A DNA stretch of 64,000 nucleotides, taken from contig JAQFVV010012398.1 of NCBI GenBank assembly GCA_028023455.1, positions 11,831,160 through 11,895,159 of the forward strand. Direction: 5' to 3'. Both the position numbers and the translations under genes were made by a program. Below, piece after piece: positions 35,444-48,789 of the stretch. The notes under the pieces are model-generated. The model saw only the letters and a program-made list of their open reading frames with translations. It ran no database searches and had not been told where the DNA came from. Numbering within the stretch: position 1 is the first letter of the stretch; each line of letters opens with the position of its first letter. Origin of the DNA: Epiperipatus broadwayi. Taxonomy: Eukaryota; Onychophora; Udeonychophora; Euonychophora; Peripatidae.

Positions 35444-36982
35444 TTATTTATCAAGTGCACAGGAAGTATATGTAAATACTTTTAAGACAGGCTATAACCT
35501 GTATAAATGTGCCTTGAAATTTATAATAGTCAAGCAATATCTTTATTTTGCCAATAGAGGGACTTCTCAAACCATGACACAAGATAGTGACTTTTATAAA
35601 GATAAGAGCGGCCATCTTATCTTTAACCTCACTTTCCACTTATATAGGCCAATCTGAAGCATCATGATTTGGAAGTGTGAAGCTATTGTTCTCTCCACTG
35701 TTTAAGTCCACTATTTCCTATACAAATTAACATTCGCTACAACAAGTTAATATTACAATCTATATACTGAAATTATATAAACTATTTTAGAGTTATAATT
35801 ATTTATCAAGAACACTGGAAATATATGTAAATACTTTTAAGACAGGCTATAACCTATATAAATGTGCCTTGAAATTTATAATAATCAAGCAATATCTTTA
35901 TTTTGCCGATAGAGGGACCTCTCAAACCATGACACAAGATAGCGACTTTTATAAAGATAAGAACGGCCGTCTTATCTTTAATTTAACTTTCCACTTATAT
36001 AGGCCAATCTGAAGCATCATGATTTGGGAGTGTGATGCTGTTGTTCTTTCCACTGTTTAAATACACTATTTCCTATACAAATTAGCATTCGTGAAATCTT
36101 GTGATTTATGATTAATATTACAATCTATATACTGGAAATATATAAACTATTTCAGAGTTATAATTATTTATCAAGTGCACAGGAACTATATGTAAATACT
36201 TTTAAGACAGGCTATAACCTGTATCAAATGCACCTTGAAATCTATAATAATCAAGCAATATCTTTATTTTGCCGATAGAAGGACCTCTCAAACCATGAAA
36301 CAAGATAGCAAAACTTTTATAAAGATAAGAGCAGCCATCTTATCTTTAACCTAACTTTCCACTTATATAGGCCAATCTTGGGAGCATTAAGTTGTTGTTC
36401 TCTCCACTGTTTAAGTCCACTATTTCCTATACAAATTAACATTGGCAAAATTTGCTATGTACGAGTTAATATTACAATCTATATGCTGGAAATATATAAA
36501 CTATTATAGAGTTATAATTATTTATCAAGCATACAGAAAGTATATGTAAATACTTTTAAGACAGGCTATAATCTGTATCAAATGCACCTTGAAATTTATA
36601 ATAGTTAAACAATATCTTTATTTACATATACTTCCTGTGCGCTTGATAAATAATTATATCTCTAAAATAGTTTATATATTTCCAGTATATAGATTGTAAT
36701 ATTAACTCATTGTAAGTCACAAGATTTCACAAATGTTAATTTGTATAGGAAATATTGGACTTAAACAGTGGAGAGAACAACAGCTTCATGTTCCCAAATC
36801 AAGATGCTTCAGATTGGCCTATATAAGTGTAAAGTTAAAGATAAGACTGCCGTTCTTATCTTTATAAAAATCGCTATCTTGTACTGTGGTTTGAGAGGTC
36901 CCTCTATTGGCAAAATAGAAATATTGCTTGACTATTATAAATTTCAAGGTGCATTTGATACAGATTATAACCTGTCATAAAA
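35444..36982. repeat. Tandem repeat of ~360-bp units ending in an inverted unit
   Basis: Direct units start at 35,444, 35,799, 36,164 and 36,528 (each begins TTATTTATCAAG), with periods of 355, 365 and 364. The fourth is cut after about 90 bases at about 36,620, where one complete unit in reverse orientation follows to 36,982. Unit identity is about 85-90% by eye. Each unit has a 10-bp perfect hairpin (AAAGATAAGA / TCTTATCTTT) around a 7-base loop. I looked for CTGANGA...GAAA on both strands and found none. Short open frames on both strands (for example 36,768-36,980) are different readings of the same unit. Their differences are mostly amino-acid-changing, so I do not call a gene. Confidence 0.9.
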
Positions 36983-39900
36983 GTATATAAAATAAATAAA
37001 ATAAAAATTTAAAAAATCATTATTCTATAAAAATCAAACATATATATTTCAGAATAACTAGATTAGTATTAAATTTCCACAATGAATAATTAAATCAGAG
37101 TTAGTTTATGATATTAATAAAATGTTGGTCACATGTGACATATATATATATATATATACATATACACAAAAAAGTAAATAGTGTTTGTATCCTGCTTATT
37201 GATAAATGATTCAGTCTGTTTATCCTTAATTTTTAAATTCAAGCCAAGAAAAACTATAAAATAAATAAATATTTTAATACTCCTGAGGTTTTCTTATTTG
37301 GCTGTTGATGAAATAAAAATCTTTAGTAATAGTTTTATTTCTTATTGTCAAATGCAGTATTTTTAAATTTAATTTTTTAATTAATCCTGGGTTCATAGGT
37401 TTACTGATTTGGCTAGCACACACATAAATTAGTTCATTCTTATATTTGTTATCAAGACAAGTCAGTATATTACTCCCTGTTTTAATTGTGTATTTGGCTG
37501 ACATTGATATTTATATTCTCACATTCTTTCTTGTAAATTTGATAGATAGATATAATCTTGAAGGAAGGCAGCAATAATGATTTTAGTTCACTAATAAGAT
37601 AAACACTAGTTTTCATAATGCAATGATATACATTTTTTTTTATCCTAGAGATGGATCTTCAAGTTAGAGTTGGTTGTGATCACTTTACCCTTTCTGGAGC
37701 AATGAGTAATGGCAAAAATGAACCATTGGAAATCTAATTAACCATACTGATAGAATTTATATTACAATCATGTGTATAGTAATAATAATAGTAGCAGTGT
37801 TCAGTTTTGCAATTATCTGACGAACTTTGTGAAGTCAAGCTCCGATGAACTATATACTGTTTGATGATGACTTCTTTGGTTATCACAATAGATAGTTTTA
37901 CTCTGATCTCCCCACTAGCAAAATATATACTTTATCAAATTAACTATTGCAATTCCTTTTATGCTCATTCATGTTTATCAGTAAATATATTGCTCTAACC
38001 TGCTGTCATCCACCTCCAAAACTTATCTTAACATTTTCAATCAACCCCTATATCATATTTATTGATAAACAACAATGATAAATCAAGAAAATAGAAGGAA
38101 AGAAAGTGGGAGAGGGATTTTCTTTGCAAATCTTAATTTATTTTAAAATAAACTGTCTTACAACTTTTTGATTTAATAAATTTAATATGTGTGGTTTATT
38201 TCAAATCCATTTTATTTCTCTTTTCACATAATTATAATTGATAGTTAATTAATAAAAGATGGTTTATCCCCTTCACTCAATTGTTAATAATAAAAGAATA
38301 TTTATTTGAGAGTACATATCAATACATCCTGCTAGTCACTACTGGAACTCACTTAACTCTTTTACTAGTAAGCATGTAAAATTTATAAATTATGTTATTT
38401 TCTGACTTACTATTTTAACAGGTATGTATCAATTATAGTGTTTATCTAAGATCTTTAAAAAAATGGATAAGTGGACCACACAGGATAGTGAATGTAAAAC
38501 TATGGCTGTTTAGTCACCATAACACCTGTAGGCAGTATTTGACCACTGTCTACCGAATTGAATTTGAATATGAATCGATTACCTTTATGAAATTTTATAA
38601 CCAAAATTTCTAGATCTTGCTTAGATCTTATATAAGGATGTGAGTTAATAATTTTCCCCGGTGGCCATCATTTCTTCAGTAAGACAAATAAACAAAATTT
38701 TTCTGAAAAGAGTACATTTATGAGCATGAAGTGGTAACCGATCTCAAGCACCAATCTCACTAATGCAGCAAGAATTATACTTTTTTAAAATTCTAACTGA
38801 TCTTTCTTACACTATCTCCAATTAGGTGCTTGACCCTAGCTAGCTCACTGTCACGGCTGGGAGGAACCCTATCGGATGAACGGAGAAATCTGCATATTTG
38901 AACGAGCTCTTTCCTTCTTTCTATATCTCTCAAAATTGATCGCGTATAATTTAAAATTTAGCTGCTTTGAATTCCCTACCTTTAAACATTTATTACATTA
39001 ATAATTGATCAAATTTCTTCATCAAACTTAAGATTTGAGGCTAAAACATATTTAATTTATGTGTCTATTCGTATAAGATGTATTTAACTAGGTTTGCGAG
39101 ACATTTTGACAGGAAAAGAAATAGGCAAATATAAACGATAAATCTATTCATTAATGATCTATAAATTAATTTCAGTTTCAAAGTACATATTGAAGCAGTC
39201 AATCTTAGCCCAAAATAGAGCTTCATGGTCCTACCTACTAACCTATATGTAAATCCTACATCCTATCCTGCTCCTTTAGTGTGTATATATATTAATGAAA
39301 TGTGTGCCTAAAAATTATAAATTTTAACTTTTCAATAACATTTTTATTATTAATTTTAATTCTTTTTTATTAAAATACATAGGTGAAGCTCAGATATATA
39401 TATATTACAGGAGCAAACATGTTAACAAAATATTGATTTTTTAAAATATTTTATTATATATCATTTTTAAAACGTTTTCTTTTTAAATTGTTTTTTTTTT
39501 CTATTAAATTGTATATTTTTTCAAATCCAAGATGGCAGATGCAACCGTTAATTGTCCAAAAATAATAAGAGGGTTGGAAATATAATATTGTTTTAATCTT
39601 GGGAAGGAATTTTTAATTTAAGTTTTACTGAAAATAAAATGGGGAATAAGATTAATGGGTCTTACTTTTATTATAAAGGTTTTTGTCAAATCTATTTCCA
39701 ATCTGGAAATAGATTTGAATATATTTTTGGAACATTATCTAACATTTGCATCTCCCAGAACAATGGACACAGAAATGTAAGATTTTGTTAGATCAGAGAT
39801 AATATTTTGGGCTAGAAATAAGTAATTAAAAGTATTCTGGGTAAAGTATAAAATGGGCTAATTTTTAAACACCAAAGGAAGAGCTACTATTGAGAGAACT

Positions 39901-42140
39901 GTGTTGTCAGGTTTGACCCATGCAGGTTTGAAATTTAAAAATGTTGATTGAGTAGGAAGTCCATTATCTTTCCGACCCATGATGGTCATCTGCCGCTACC
40001 GTACCATCATGCTCTCGTAGAATGAAGTAGAAGTCTGACCTGAGAACTTTAGAATGCTGATCAGAAGTTTGCTGCCACATAAGAACTTGCATGGATCTTT
40101 CAATTGCCCTGATGAGCTGAGTTTTTAAAATAGACTCTTAAGAAATTGTGCAAGATAATTAATTATCTTCACACTGCCTAAAGGTAAATCTAGCATAACT
40201 AATCTCATAAAAAAAATTTTCATGACTGATTTAAATTTGTATCTAATATGTAAATTGCTCTCAAATAATTTTGATAAATCTAATTCTTTCTCATATGCTC
40301 TAACTTTCTTTAACTTTGGTGTGGTCATTTATTTATATGTATTTATCACGTGATTTTATATGTCTATTTTAGTTATTCTTAATATGCCAATCTCAAGCAA
40401 TCTGATTAGTTGAATTTCTAAAAAAAATTTCTTTCTTTTTAAGCAAACCTCCATGAATTAAGGTTATTAATCCCCCCTTAAAACATAATGCATTATTAAT
40501 TAATACACTCGCCACATTATTTTTACGAGTCAACATTTTGTTTATGTTTTAGTATAAAAATTTGTTATTTGTCCAACTCCGAATAGAATAAAGTAATTCT
40601 ACCCAGAGTGAATCCAGAACTTAGGCTAATTAGTGCTCTGAAACCTTATATATTTTATAAATGTTATTTATTAAATTCTGAAAAGGCGACTTATTAGTTG
40701 TTTTCTATAACTGCTAGTTTTCTTTTATTTTTCATACTCTTAAAATATCAAGTATTTAAATATTCTAATTATTACAAAATCCACAAAGATGGGATTGAAT
40801 TATTTTAAATAGCAAAAAAGGGAAGGGGGTGAAATTTAATGTTTCTTTTTACTAAATAAAATTTTGTATAAGTATATATTATAGCGGCATAGCATATTAT
40901 TTGTCTAAATTATGGCATTCAGACAAGGGTCATTTATTTTTAAAGCAGTAAATCCTATTTCATGTTGTTAATGAAATTCATCTGTACTTACATTACTGAC
41001 ATTCGGCTTACTTCCTAAATATATATACATGCTTCTAATCTGGGTGTTGCGACAGGATCGAACCCATAGATTTCTTCTTACGTTCTGTTCCATGGATAGT
41101 TGAGTTTCCTGGGACTTACTTTGTATAAAAGGCCTCTGCATGTCGGTGATGTCCACATCATGCCTATCCACTTTTCTCTAAACACTGCCCTAAGAAAGGG
41201 ATCTTAGATTTCATTTTTCATCCAAAAGCACGATCGTTTCCTGTTAGTTCTTTGCCATTATGTCAGTACTGCCACTTTTTCGTATTATTATTTCTTTTGC
41301 TTCATGAACCAGTTTTGATGTTATAATATTAAAATGGCTTTCTGCTCAAATGTATACGTAAATTCCAAATACACTAGCTTATTAATAATGTTATTTCAAT
41401 CTTATTATACAATCCCACCATCGTAATTTGTTGTTTTTTTATTTCAGAGTAAATAATTTTTCAATAAATATTTTGTCATAGATTCAAATATAATTTTTCA
41501 AATGTATTTTATTTATTTTCACAACTGTAATGATGTGAAAATAGTTTTCTTATATATATAATGAATCTCGGAACCTTTCCCGAAATAATGTTAGTCACTG
41601 TGTTTCAGAACCATAAACCAAAGCATTAATAGCAATCTTAAGTAATCTTTTAATAATTGATTGGCATCTTAATACTGTACCCACCAAAGATGTGTGTTAA
41701 TGTATATATAGTATTCATTGACAAAAGAACATATGAAATTGTTCGCGTGAATCCCAATATATAACTATCTATCATTTGGTAGACCACTCATTTACGTACA
41801 GATTAATGTATATAAATAATTTGTCATGTTATTAAACTGTTTTATTATCTAACTTGTTTGAATAGTTCAAATTCCTGTTTTTCCACAAGTACAACCATCC
41901 ATGTGCATATTTAGTTAAGTTTTAAATAGTGAGAGAAGAGTAGAATTTAAACTCTTAGTTTAACTTTAAATCTTTTTGTCATCCAACTTCTCATCTTTAT
42001 ATTCCGCATACGCATTAATAATAAAATCAAATTAAAAACAAGACATTTGATATTTTGTACATATATTAACATTATATATTGCAATCAATTGAATTACTTA
42101 GCACACACTAATATAGTGTGTGTGCATAAATATATATATA
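36983..42140. other. AT-rich stretch without supportable features
   Basis: Long AT-rich sequence with simple AT repeats (37,138-37,160). Open frames at 37,274-37,504, 40,125-40,328 and 40,968-41,171 on the minus strand lack recognised domains. Near 38,830-38,890 and 39,900-40,110 base composition is locally more balanced, but I found no motif or reading frame to explain it. Confidence 0.45.
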
Positions 42141-43008
42141 TATATAAAAGTTGAAAGGAAAAGTAGAAATAAATACAGACAAATTTTGTAGACATTTTTC
42201 TATATTTTCTAAAATAAAATAATAATAAATAAAGGGTTAAATAACTCTGGATTTAAAGTAAAATTTTGTTATGGATTAAACTTTTAAAATGGTCTGAAAA
42301 ATAATATTTGTAATTCTGATTTTGAAATTACAAAAAAAAAAAAACAAGCATAATTTATTTTTAAAATCTTTTAATTAAAACTTGTACAAAATATCTTTTT
42401 AAATTAATACTTGTTTGCATTTCTACTATGTAGTTAAAAAAATTTTGTAGATGAAAAATTCTAAAATATTATCACACCTTTGGTCAAATTCCAAAGATTA
42501 AAGTAAAAACATGAATATCACACTTTGATAGAAATTTCTAGCTTGTTTTCAAATGGATTACAGATTGAAAACAGCCGCTGTGTTTTTGTCACCAAGACTG
42601 ATAAAAAAAAATATCAGTTAGTTCTGCTTGCAGTTTTGTAAGAGTTGGTCAGAAGAGTTTTTAATATTTTAAGCAGTGGTCAACTATGCCAACTGCAAAG
42701 TCTGGATAATGATTTTTGAAGAGAGCAGTCTGGATAATAATTTTTGTAAGAACGGTCAGCTGAAAAGTTGGTTACAATATTTTGTTGCAACTTGTTGAAG
42801 TTTGCATCAGTTGGTTTTAGCTGACCATAGAGTTGGCAGAATAGTTACTATGAACTGATATAGCTGAAGGCAAGATAATAGACTGTTTTCCTTAGCAGGA
42901 GTTTGAATTCATATGGAGAAAAATGACCCACTTCTTTATGCTGAAATTCATAGCCTTAAATGTAGAGGACAGTTGCTTGCCTGAAATCTATTAAACCAAG
43001 ACAGCTGC

Positions 43009-43248
43009 TTGCCTCGAACAGTTCTACTCAGACAGGAGACCAACTATGGACCAACATTATACATGGATTATATACTTTTACCTGATGATGACAACAAACC
43101 TGGATTATATTTTTCTGATGGACCAAAAACCAAGCTTACCAAGAAAAAGCTTGAAGAAATTGGTGTACGTATTGAAACAGTAAGGTCTGCTTTGCAGATC
43201 TTCGTTTCACCTTTTCTCACCTATTTCCTACCTCATACCTTAGTTTGA
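43009..43248 (+). other. Unidentified candidate coding exon
   Basis: The open frame encodes an N-terminal part unlike the low-complexity chance frames nearby: acidic and basic residues alternate normally (for example MDYILLPDDDNKPGLYFSDG and LTKKKLEEIGVRIET). A splice acceptor could be TCTACTCAG near 43,030, and the GTAAGG after the ATTGAAACA codons (about 43,180) is a good donor, giving an exon of about 150 bases. Codon use is also less A/T-ending than in chance frames. I do not recognise the protein. It lies at the left edge of the segment present only in copy 1 of the long repeat. Alternatively it is a chance frame. Confidence 0.35.
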
Positions 43249-45870
43249 ACCCCAATCTATCGTAGTGTGTCTGCAATACGCTTATATACCAAAAATCCCG
43301 CCTAATTTTAATCCACGAGTACAATGCTCGTATTATATATATAAGTCATTCCCAAATAAATAAAAGATAGATTGTATATGTTCACATAATTTTGATTTAT
43401 TAAAAAGTAGGTTATATAAGTCATAATTGCGCACACACTATGATATGCATTTTAAAACATATCAAAATTATAAATTGTTAAAGTTATTTTGTTTGAATCT
43501 ATTTACAAATATATTACCGTCGTAATATATTTTGATTTAAAATAAAATTCATTTAGTAAATATTCATTTAGTAAATAGATTCAAATATTGCAATTTAAAA
43601 AGTAAAATCATTTTCTTTAATTTAATAAAAGTTATTCCAAATATTTCTGTTTAAATAAATCAGGGACAATAGTTTAATTCGTTAATATTATATAAGTTTA
43701 TCTAAAAACAGCAGATGTCCACTTAAGGTTTTCTTTAATTAGTAAAAGTAATTTTTAATTAAATCTAGTTTGTAATCCAAATGTCGACAGGGAAATTGAC
43801 TAAAGAAATTAATTAATGTTGAATTCTTTTAGACATTCGGATAGATTTAATTGCAGCTGATAAGTCTGATATATTTTTGTAATGCTCCAGGGCAGTTCTA
43901 TTGTTAAAGTTTACTATAAAAAGAAGGGTTTTCTTTTGTCCTCGAGTTTGTATTCTAATGTTTCTAAGAGAAATCATTCTGAGTTCTATTCTAATAATTT
44001 GCTAACCTTGACATGACAGAGTAGAGGCGTTAAGATGGCTATGTCCCCTGGGAATAGCCAGCTGCTGCTCCAGACCATCGGAAGCTATCACATAGGGAAC
44101 CCCGGAACTGCTGCCAAAAATATGAACATTTCCAGATTTTGCTGTTAAATTATATAAAAACCTGCCGACCATCAATCTACCTAAATGCTTCTCCAGAGGT
44201 AACCCTAAATTAACCCAAGAGCTCTTATGATTCCTACTAACATGCTATAGCTATTCTAAATTGTTTTCTGAAATTTCACATAACTTTATTATGTACTTCT
44301 TTAAAGTGTTCAAATATAATCAACCGTTTTGCTCTATCCTTGGGTTAATATTTTCTATTTATAAAGCTTTCTTTTATTTTATTATGATAATGTGTCAGAA
44401 TCGTCTTTGACTGAGTGAACTATTCCCTTTATTGAAAGTAAGACGCCGCTATTAAGGCATATTTTAAATTTATAATTTTCCAATTTTATTATCTTGCAAA
44501 TCACTCGTTCGAGGGAGATTCTTTTCTTTAATATATAATATAATCACATAGTTTAAAATCTACATGTTATTGATTTTAATCTAATATGAGAGTATGTGCG
44601 AGGTCAATGATTAAATGTGTCCCCTAATGCATGATTGCGTATATAAATCTATACTTACTTTTCAAACCCGCAAGCATGCATTTTCCTATTTTAATTACCA
44701 TGTTCTACTTTAATTACAAAGTTCATCATTGACATCGAGAATGTGCAGACCCTTTTAAATGAATTTCTGGGAATTTGATTGAGCATTTCTCTTAATCCAA
44801 GTAAAACCCATTCAGTATGTTTTATATACCCTAGTCTCGTATTGCTGGTAAATGAATTGGTTGTTGAGACCGCTTTGTTTTAATTTTCCAAGGACTCTTT
44901 TCGCTATTGCAGTTTCCAGGCAGAGAATGTTCACAAATGACACACCTGGGAATTAAACACAATCGTCACCCAGTCGCTAAGTTTCGGCTGTTCATCAAAA
45001 TACTTTCCTACGGGTTAGCGGTGAGATGCCCTCCGTAATTATTCCGGATCTTCAATATTGTTTTATTTTATATTTATTTTACAAAGCATCCGTGACTTAA
45101 ACGTGTCACACCCTCCAACTTTAATAAATTCATTATCAGCAATACTGACCTCCCAATGCAACTCTATTAATATTATCAAATAAATGCTTTGATCACATTC
45201 CCACTTTGTTGCTTAGTAAGCTTTAGTCCGTGCTATTCTCGAAATCAATAAATATTTTAGAACACTTAATTTTCAAATATTTTCTTAAACTTGTATAATT
45301 GCTCAAAGCACCTCGCACATGTTCCTATCTCGTCAAGCACATTATCGTAATGCTATTAGCCCGAGGAATAGAATATATCACTTTGTTTTAAAACCTTTTT
45401 GTCATTTATTGAAATATAATGCCCACAATTATCTAATACGCATCCCTGTCTCATATAAGCAGACAGTGGCGTTATATATATAATTTATTTAAATAAATTT
45501 TGTGAAATTATTTAAAACTAAATTTGATCTCTTATTTTATTTGATTCCTATCACTGTCTCGGTTTAGATATATATATATTTTCTGCATTTCTTTTGTAAA
45601 TCCATAGACGTTAATTAGCCACCCAAACTTCTTTTAGTATAGAGTCTTTTGTTTCTCCCTGACCACCAGGCACTGGTCAAAGGTCATACTAGTAGTGGCA
45701 TCAGATGCGTTGTCATGTAGATGGCGCTGTGAAATTTGGGCTTTAGATTCGAACTTAGTATATCTAGAAGGCAACCCCTCCTAGAATGTTCAGTTTCGTG
45801 TCTGGGGTTTGAATTCTGCAGTGTGTTAGTGAGATAGACGATTGTGACTGTTACAGTATGCTGCTGTTTA
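43010..45870. other. 2.85 kb segment unique to copy 1, locally less AT-rich
   Basis: This segment interrupts the alignment with copy 2 (junctions near 53,000-53,110 there). Parts at 44,030-44,150, 44,890-45,060 and 45,680-45,880 are clearly less AT-rich than the rest of the window. It has no recognised transposon ends and no known coding domain besides the candidate exon. Either it inserted into copy 1, or copy 2 lost it. Confidence 0.6.
44035..44148 (+). CDS. Small open frame, 37 residues, unknown
   Basis: ATG at 44,035 to TAA at 44,146. It begins MAMSPGNSQLLLQTIGSYH and ends SRFCC. It lies in the most GC-rich patch of the region, and codons such as CTG, CTC, ATC, ACC and GGA make it unlike the usual chance frames here. 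No family is recognised and 37 codons is too short for confidence. It may be a micro-ORF, the start of a spliced gene, or chance. Confidence 0.2.
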   Translation: MAMSPGNSQLLLQTIGSYHIGNPGTAAKNMNISRFCC

Positions 45871-47512
45871 TCTATACACACAGGGAACAAACAGATAAAT
45901 GGTCCGCGGGTAGATACAGTGAGTTATTTCATTTTAATATTCCTTAAAACAACTTTTAAAATTGTAAATTAAATAACTTAAAAGTTAAAACAAACAAGTA
46001 ACTTTTGCTTGAGTTAAGATCTAGCGGCGTTATATATGATAACGAAATTTTAAATAATTTCCTTAGTAAAATGACATTTTTAGAACTGATAGAAATATAT
46101 AAAACAATATTAGTTTAAAATCGTTTATTAAAAAAGAAAAAACTGTTTAAAGTTATATTTATAATTTAGAAAAAGAAAAAGATGCAAACAAAGTTATAAT
46201 TAATAGTCAAGAAAAAGATTTCCAAAAATCTTTTAGACTAGGAAAAAGAAACATTTTAAATCAATTAACTGTCAAAAATTCAATAGTTCTTATTTTAAAG
46301 AAAAAGACTATATTCAGCAAAGAGAATTAAATTGCGAAAATAGTCTTTAATAATTTTATTGTGATAAATACAAATGTTATGTAAATAAATTAATGTTTCG
46401 CATATCTGTGCAAATTATATATACGTGTTTCAGTAAACCTAATATGTAAAATATACATCATTTAACTGAAATTTTAATTATTTTGTTATTGAATATTAAT
46501 TGTATATTATAAAACGCACGTCTGCGTACAGATATGTGTATGCGTTTATAGAAACTTATCAAGGAATATTCTAAATCAATATAATAACTTTAATTGTGTA
46601 TATAATATTGTCTATTATTCAAAATCAGACCTTAAATACCATTTTTTTATTGTTATTAATAAACTTATTTAATTGTTAAAAATTGTTTCCATCATCTCTT
46701 GGTCACATACAGTAATAGAGCTTATATTCTCTGATCTAGATTCATGCACGGGATGAATATATGAATGGGGATGTGTATTTAGTGCTTTTGGGGCATCCAG
46801 CTATGATCAATCAATCATCATCCTGGTTGGCACATAAGATTATATTCTTTAAAGCCCATGCACTATTTTTTTATTTTAGTTTAGCCTTATTAGGAATTAA
46901 GTTTATAGTTGGCCAGTACATGTGGCCTGAGCATTGATGATGATCCGCATGTTTTAATGTCCCAGCATTATTGTTTCAATTTCTGATTATTGTGTATTTT
47001 AATGGATGTATTTTAATGGATGGGCACTAAGCTGGTGCATCCAAGTTATGTTTAAATAATTGCCCAAGGTTGCAAAGGCTCAATAGTTAGCCTGGTCTAC
47101 AGAAGACCCATTTCCAGTCTGGTCACAAGGTTGACTGTTGGTTTATATTTTTTATTGTTCAAATCCAGTCACAAGATTGACTGTTGATGTATTGTACTGA
47201 TTTGTTTATTCCCATCAATGATGATGATGGATGATTATTTCTCTCGAGTATTTACTCATAATTACTTTTACTTTATAATGCTGCTGGATTTATAGTTGCT
47301 CTTCTGAGGAGTATCTAGCTGATCTCAATGGTCTCTCAGAGATTTTCTAATCTCATGCTCTTATAAATATTACTTATAGGTAATTTTTCAAATTATTGAT
47401 ATTTGTATTTCATTAAATGAACTGCGAGTGATGATGTTTTTCCATTACCCAGTTCAAACTTGTTTTCTTTCACTATTTCATTACCCCCATCCCGTTACAA
47501 TATATATATATT

Positions 47513-47517
47513 GTATA

Positions 47518-47556
<39 letters not shown>

Positions 47557-48780
47557 AGCAGAAAACATATACATCACATGGCACTACTGTATGGAGAGTT
47601 TTGCCTGTTTGAGAAAACATATAGTTAATCTTTATAATATGTACATTAACATTATATACATGTATAAAACAAGGAAAAAATATTCAGTCTTTATAATATG
47701 TACATTAACATTATCTCTATGAAACAAGAAGAACAATAAAAAACAAGGATAAAATATTACCAGTTAACAAAGAAAAAGCACTTATATGAATGAACCTTCT
47801 CCAAAGGTGGTAGATCACAAGTTGGTGACTGAAGCTTCATAAAGACTGGGGGGATACATTGGTCAGCTGTTGAAGTTTTACACCAATGAAGATCGAGTGC
47901 TTCATTTTTGTGGTTTAGATAGGCATGATTCTTCAATATAGCTAAGGCAGGCAGTCTTCAAGCATGACTCCGATCTTTGGCTGGATTCTATCTCTTGGAT
48001 GCTCTTCCAAGATGGACTCATGGGAGGATGGATGCGAGCACCTCTACTGTGTCATTATTCACATACAAGATTTCATGTATATTGTATATCAAAGTCAAAA
48101 TTTCAAGAGAGCAGAAAAACTAAACGAAGTTTTCACTATTTATATCTGCCCCCTTCCCTTTTTAACACTTAGAAAACTTTTTGTTTTCTCTTTTTCTGAT
48201 AACGATCTGTTCAGACATTTTTAACATTAATGAAAGCCCAATAATACCTCCCTGTATAAAACATCTTAAAGCATCCTTAATTTTTGAATGCTATTGTTTT
48301 AGTACTCATCTCTGCAGACAAATAGCCATTTTTTTTTAAAAATTAACGCAAGACTAAATTTAGCCAGGAAGGTGTTCTACTGCTTTATTATCTATTAGTT
48401 TGATCAACACATTAATTTTCTTTATCTATTTCATGTCACCTAAAATCCATTGGCTTATATTATGTTTATTTACTGAAAAATTTCTCATTTATTTTACTTT
48501 AAATGTTCCCTTTTTTTATCTGTTTCTTTTTCCTCCTTCTTTAATTGCACTTAACCTACACTCACATCTAGAATATATATATATTGTTCTAATTATATAC
48601 ACTTCATTAAAAAAAATTTTTCTCACATTACCATTCATTAACTGCAGTTGGCTTGGGGGTCTTTAGGTTAAAGAAATAGCAAATGGTGAAGCTCACATAT
48701 ATGGACATATATGTACAGTTTCAATATACAATGGTTTTTACATGTATGTTTAAATTTACATAATCATTTTTACCCATTAC
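47513..48780. other. AT-rich stretch with AT microsatellite and half hairpin element
   Basis: An AT repeat at about 47,500-47,552 is followed at 47,577-47,610 by a half copy of the hairpin element at 27.0 kb (CTACTGTATGGAGAGTTTTG). After this a short direct repeat of TCTTTATAATATGTACATTAACATTAT occurs twice, at about 47,628 and 47,687 (described in parts: TTTATAATATGTACATTAAC). No gene was recognised; open frames at 47,964-48,224 and 48,400-48,666 are undefined. Confidence 0.55.
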
Positions 48781-48789
48781 CAATAAAAT

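Larger units (their letters stand above)
42144..47512 (+). repeat. Unclassified long repeat, copy 1 (with 2.85 kb extra segment)
   Basis: From AGTTGAAAGGAAAAGTAG (42,145) to CCCATCCCGTTACAAT (about 47,505), blocks align in the same order and orientation with 50,244-57,958. Matching blocks are 42,145-42,180, 42,215-43,000, 45,880-46,140, 46,330-46,700 and, best, 46,710-47,505. The last is about 75-80% identical by eye to 57,125-57,958. The segment about 43,010-45,870 has no counterpart. No terminal inverted repeats or LTR-style TG..CA pair is evident. I could not assign a transposon class, and it could be a segmental duplication. Confidence 0.75.

Noticed and set aside
35451-36980. Short frames on opposite strands sharing a similar peptide (around LIFIK and GKIEILLDYYKFQG)
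   Set aside because: Both are readings of the same 360-bp repeat unit in direct and inverted position. Differences are largely amino-acid-changing and the frame is not kept open in all units, so coding selection is not supported.
41030-41110. GGTTCGATCC on the minus strand, a B-box-like motif
   Set aside because: No A box or cloverleaf stems upstream; a single 10-base match is expected by chance in 64 kb.
47964-48224. Open frame of 86 residues as a host gene
   Set aside because: No recognised motif, no splice or promoter context, and composition like other chance frames in the window.
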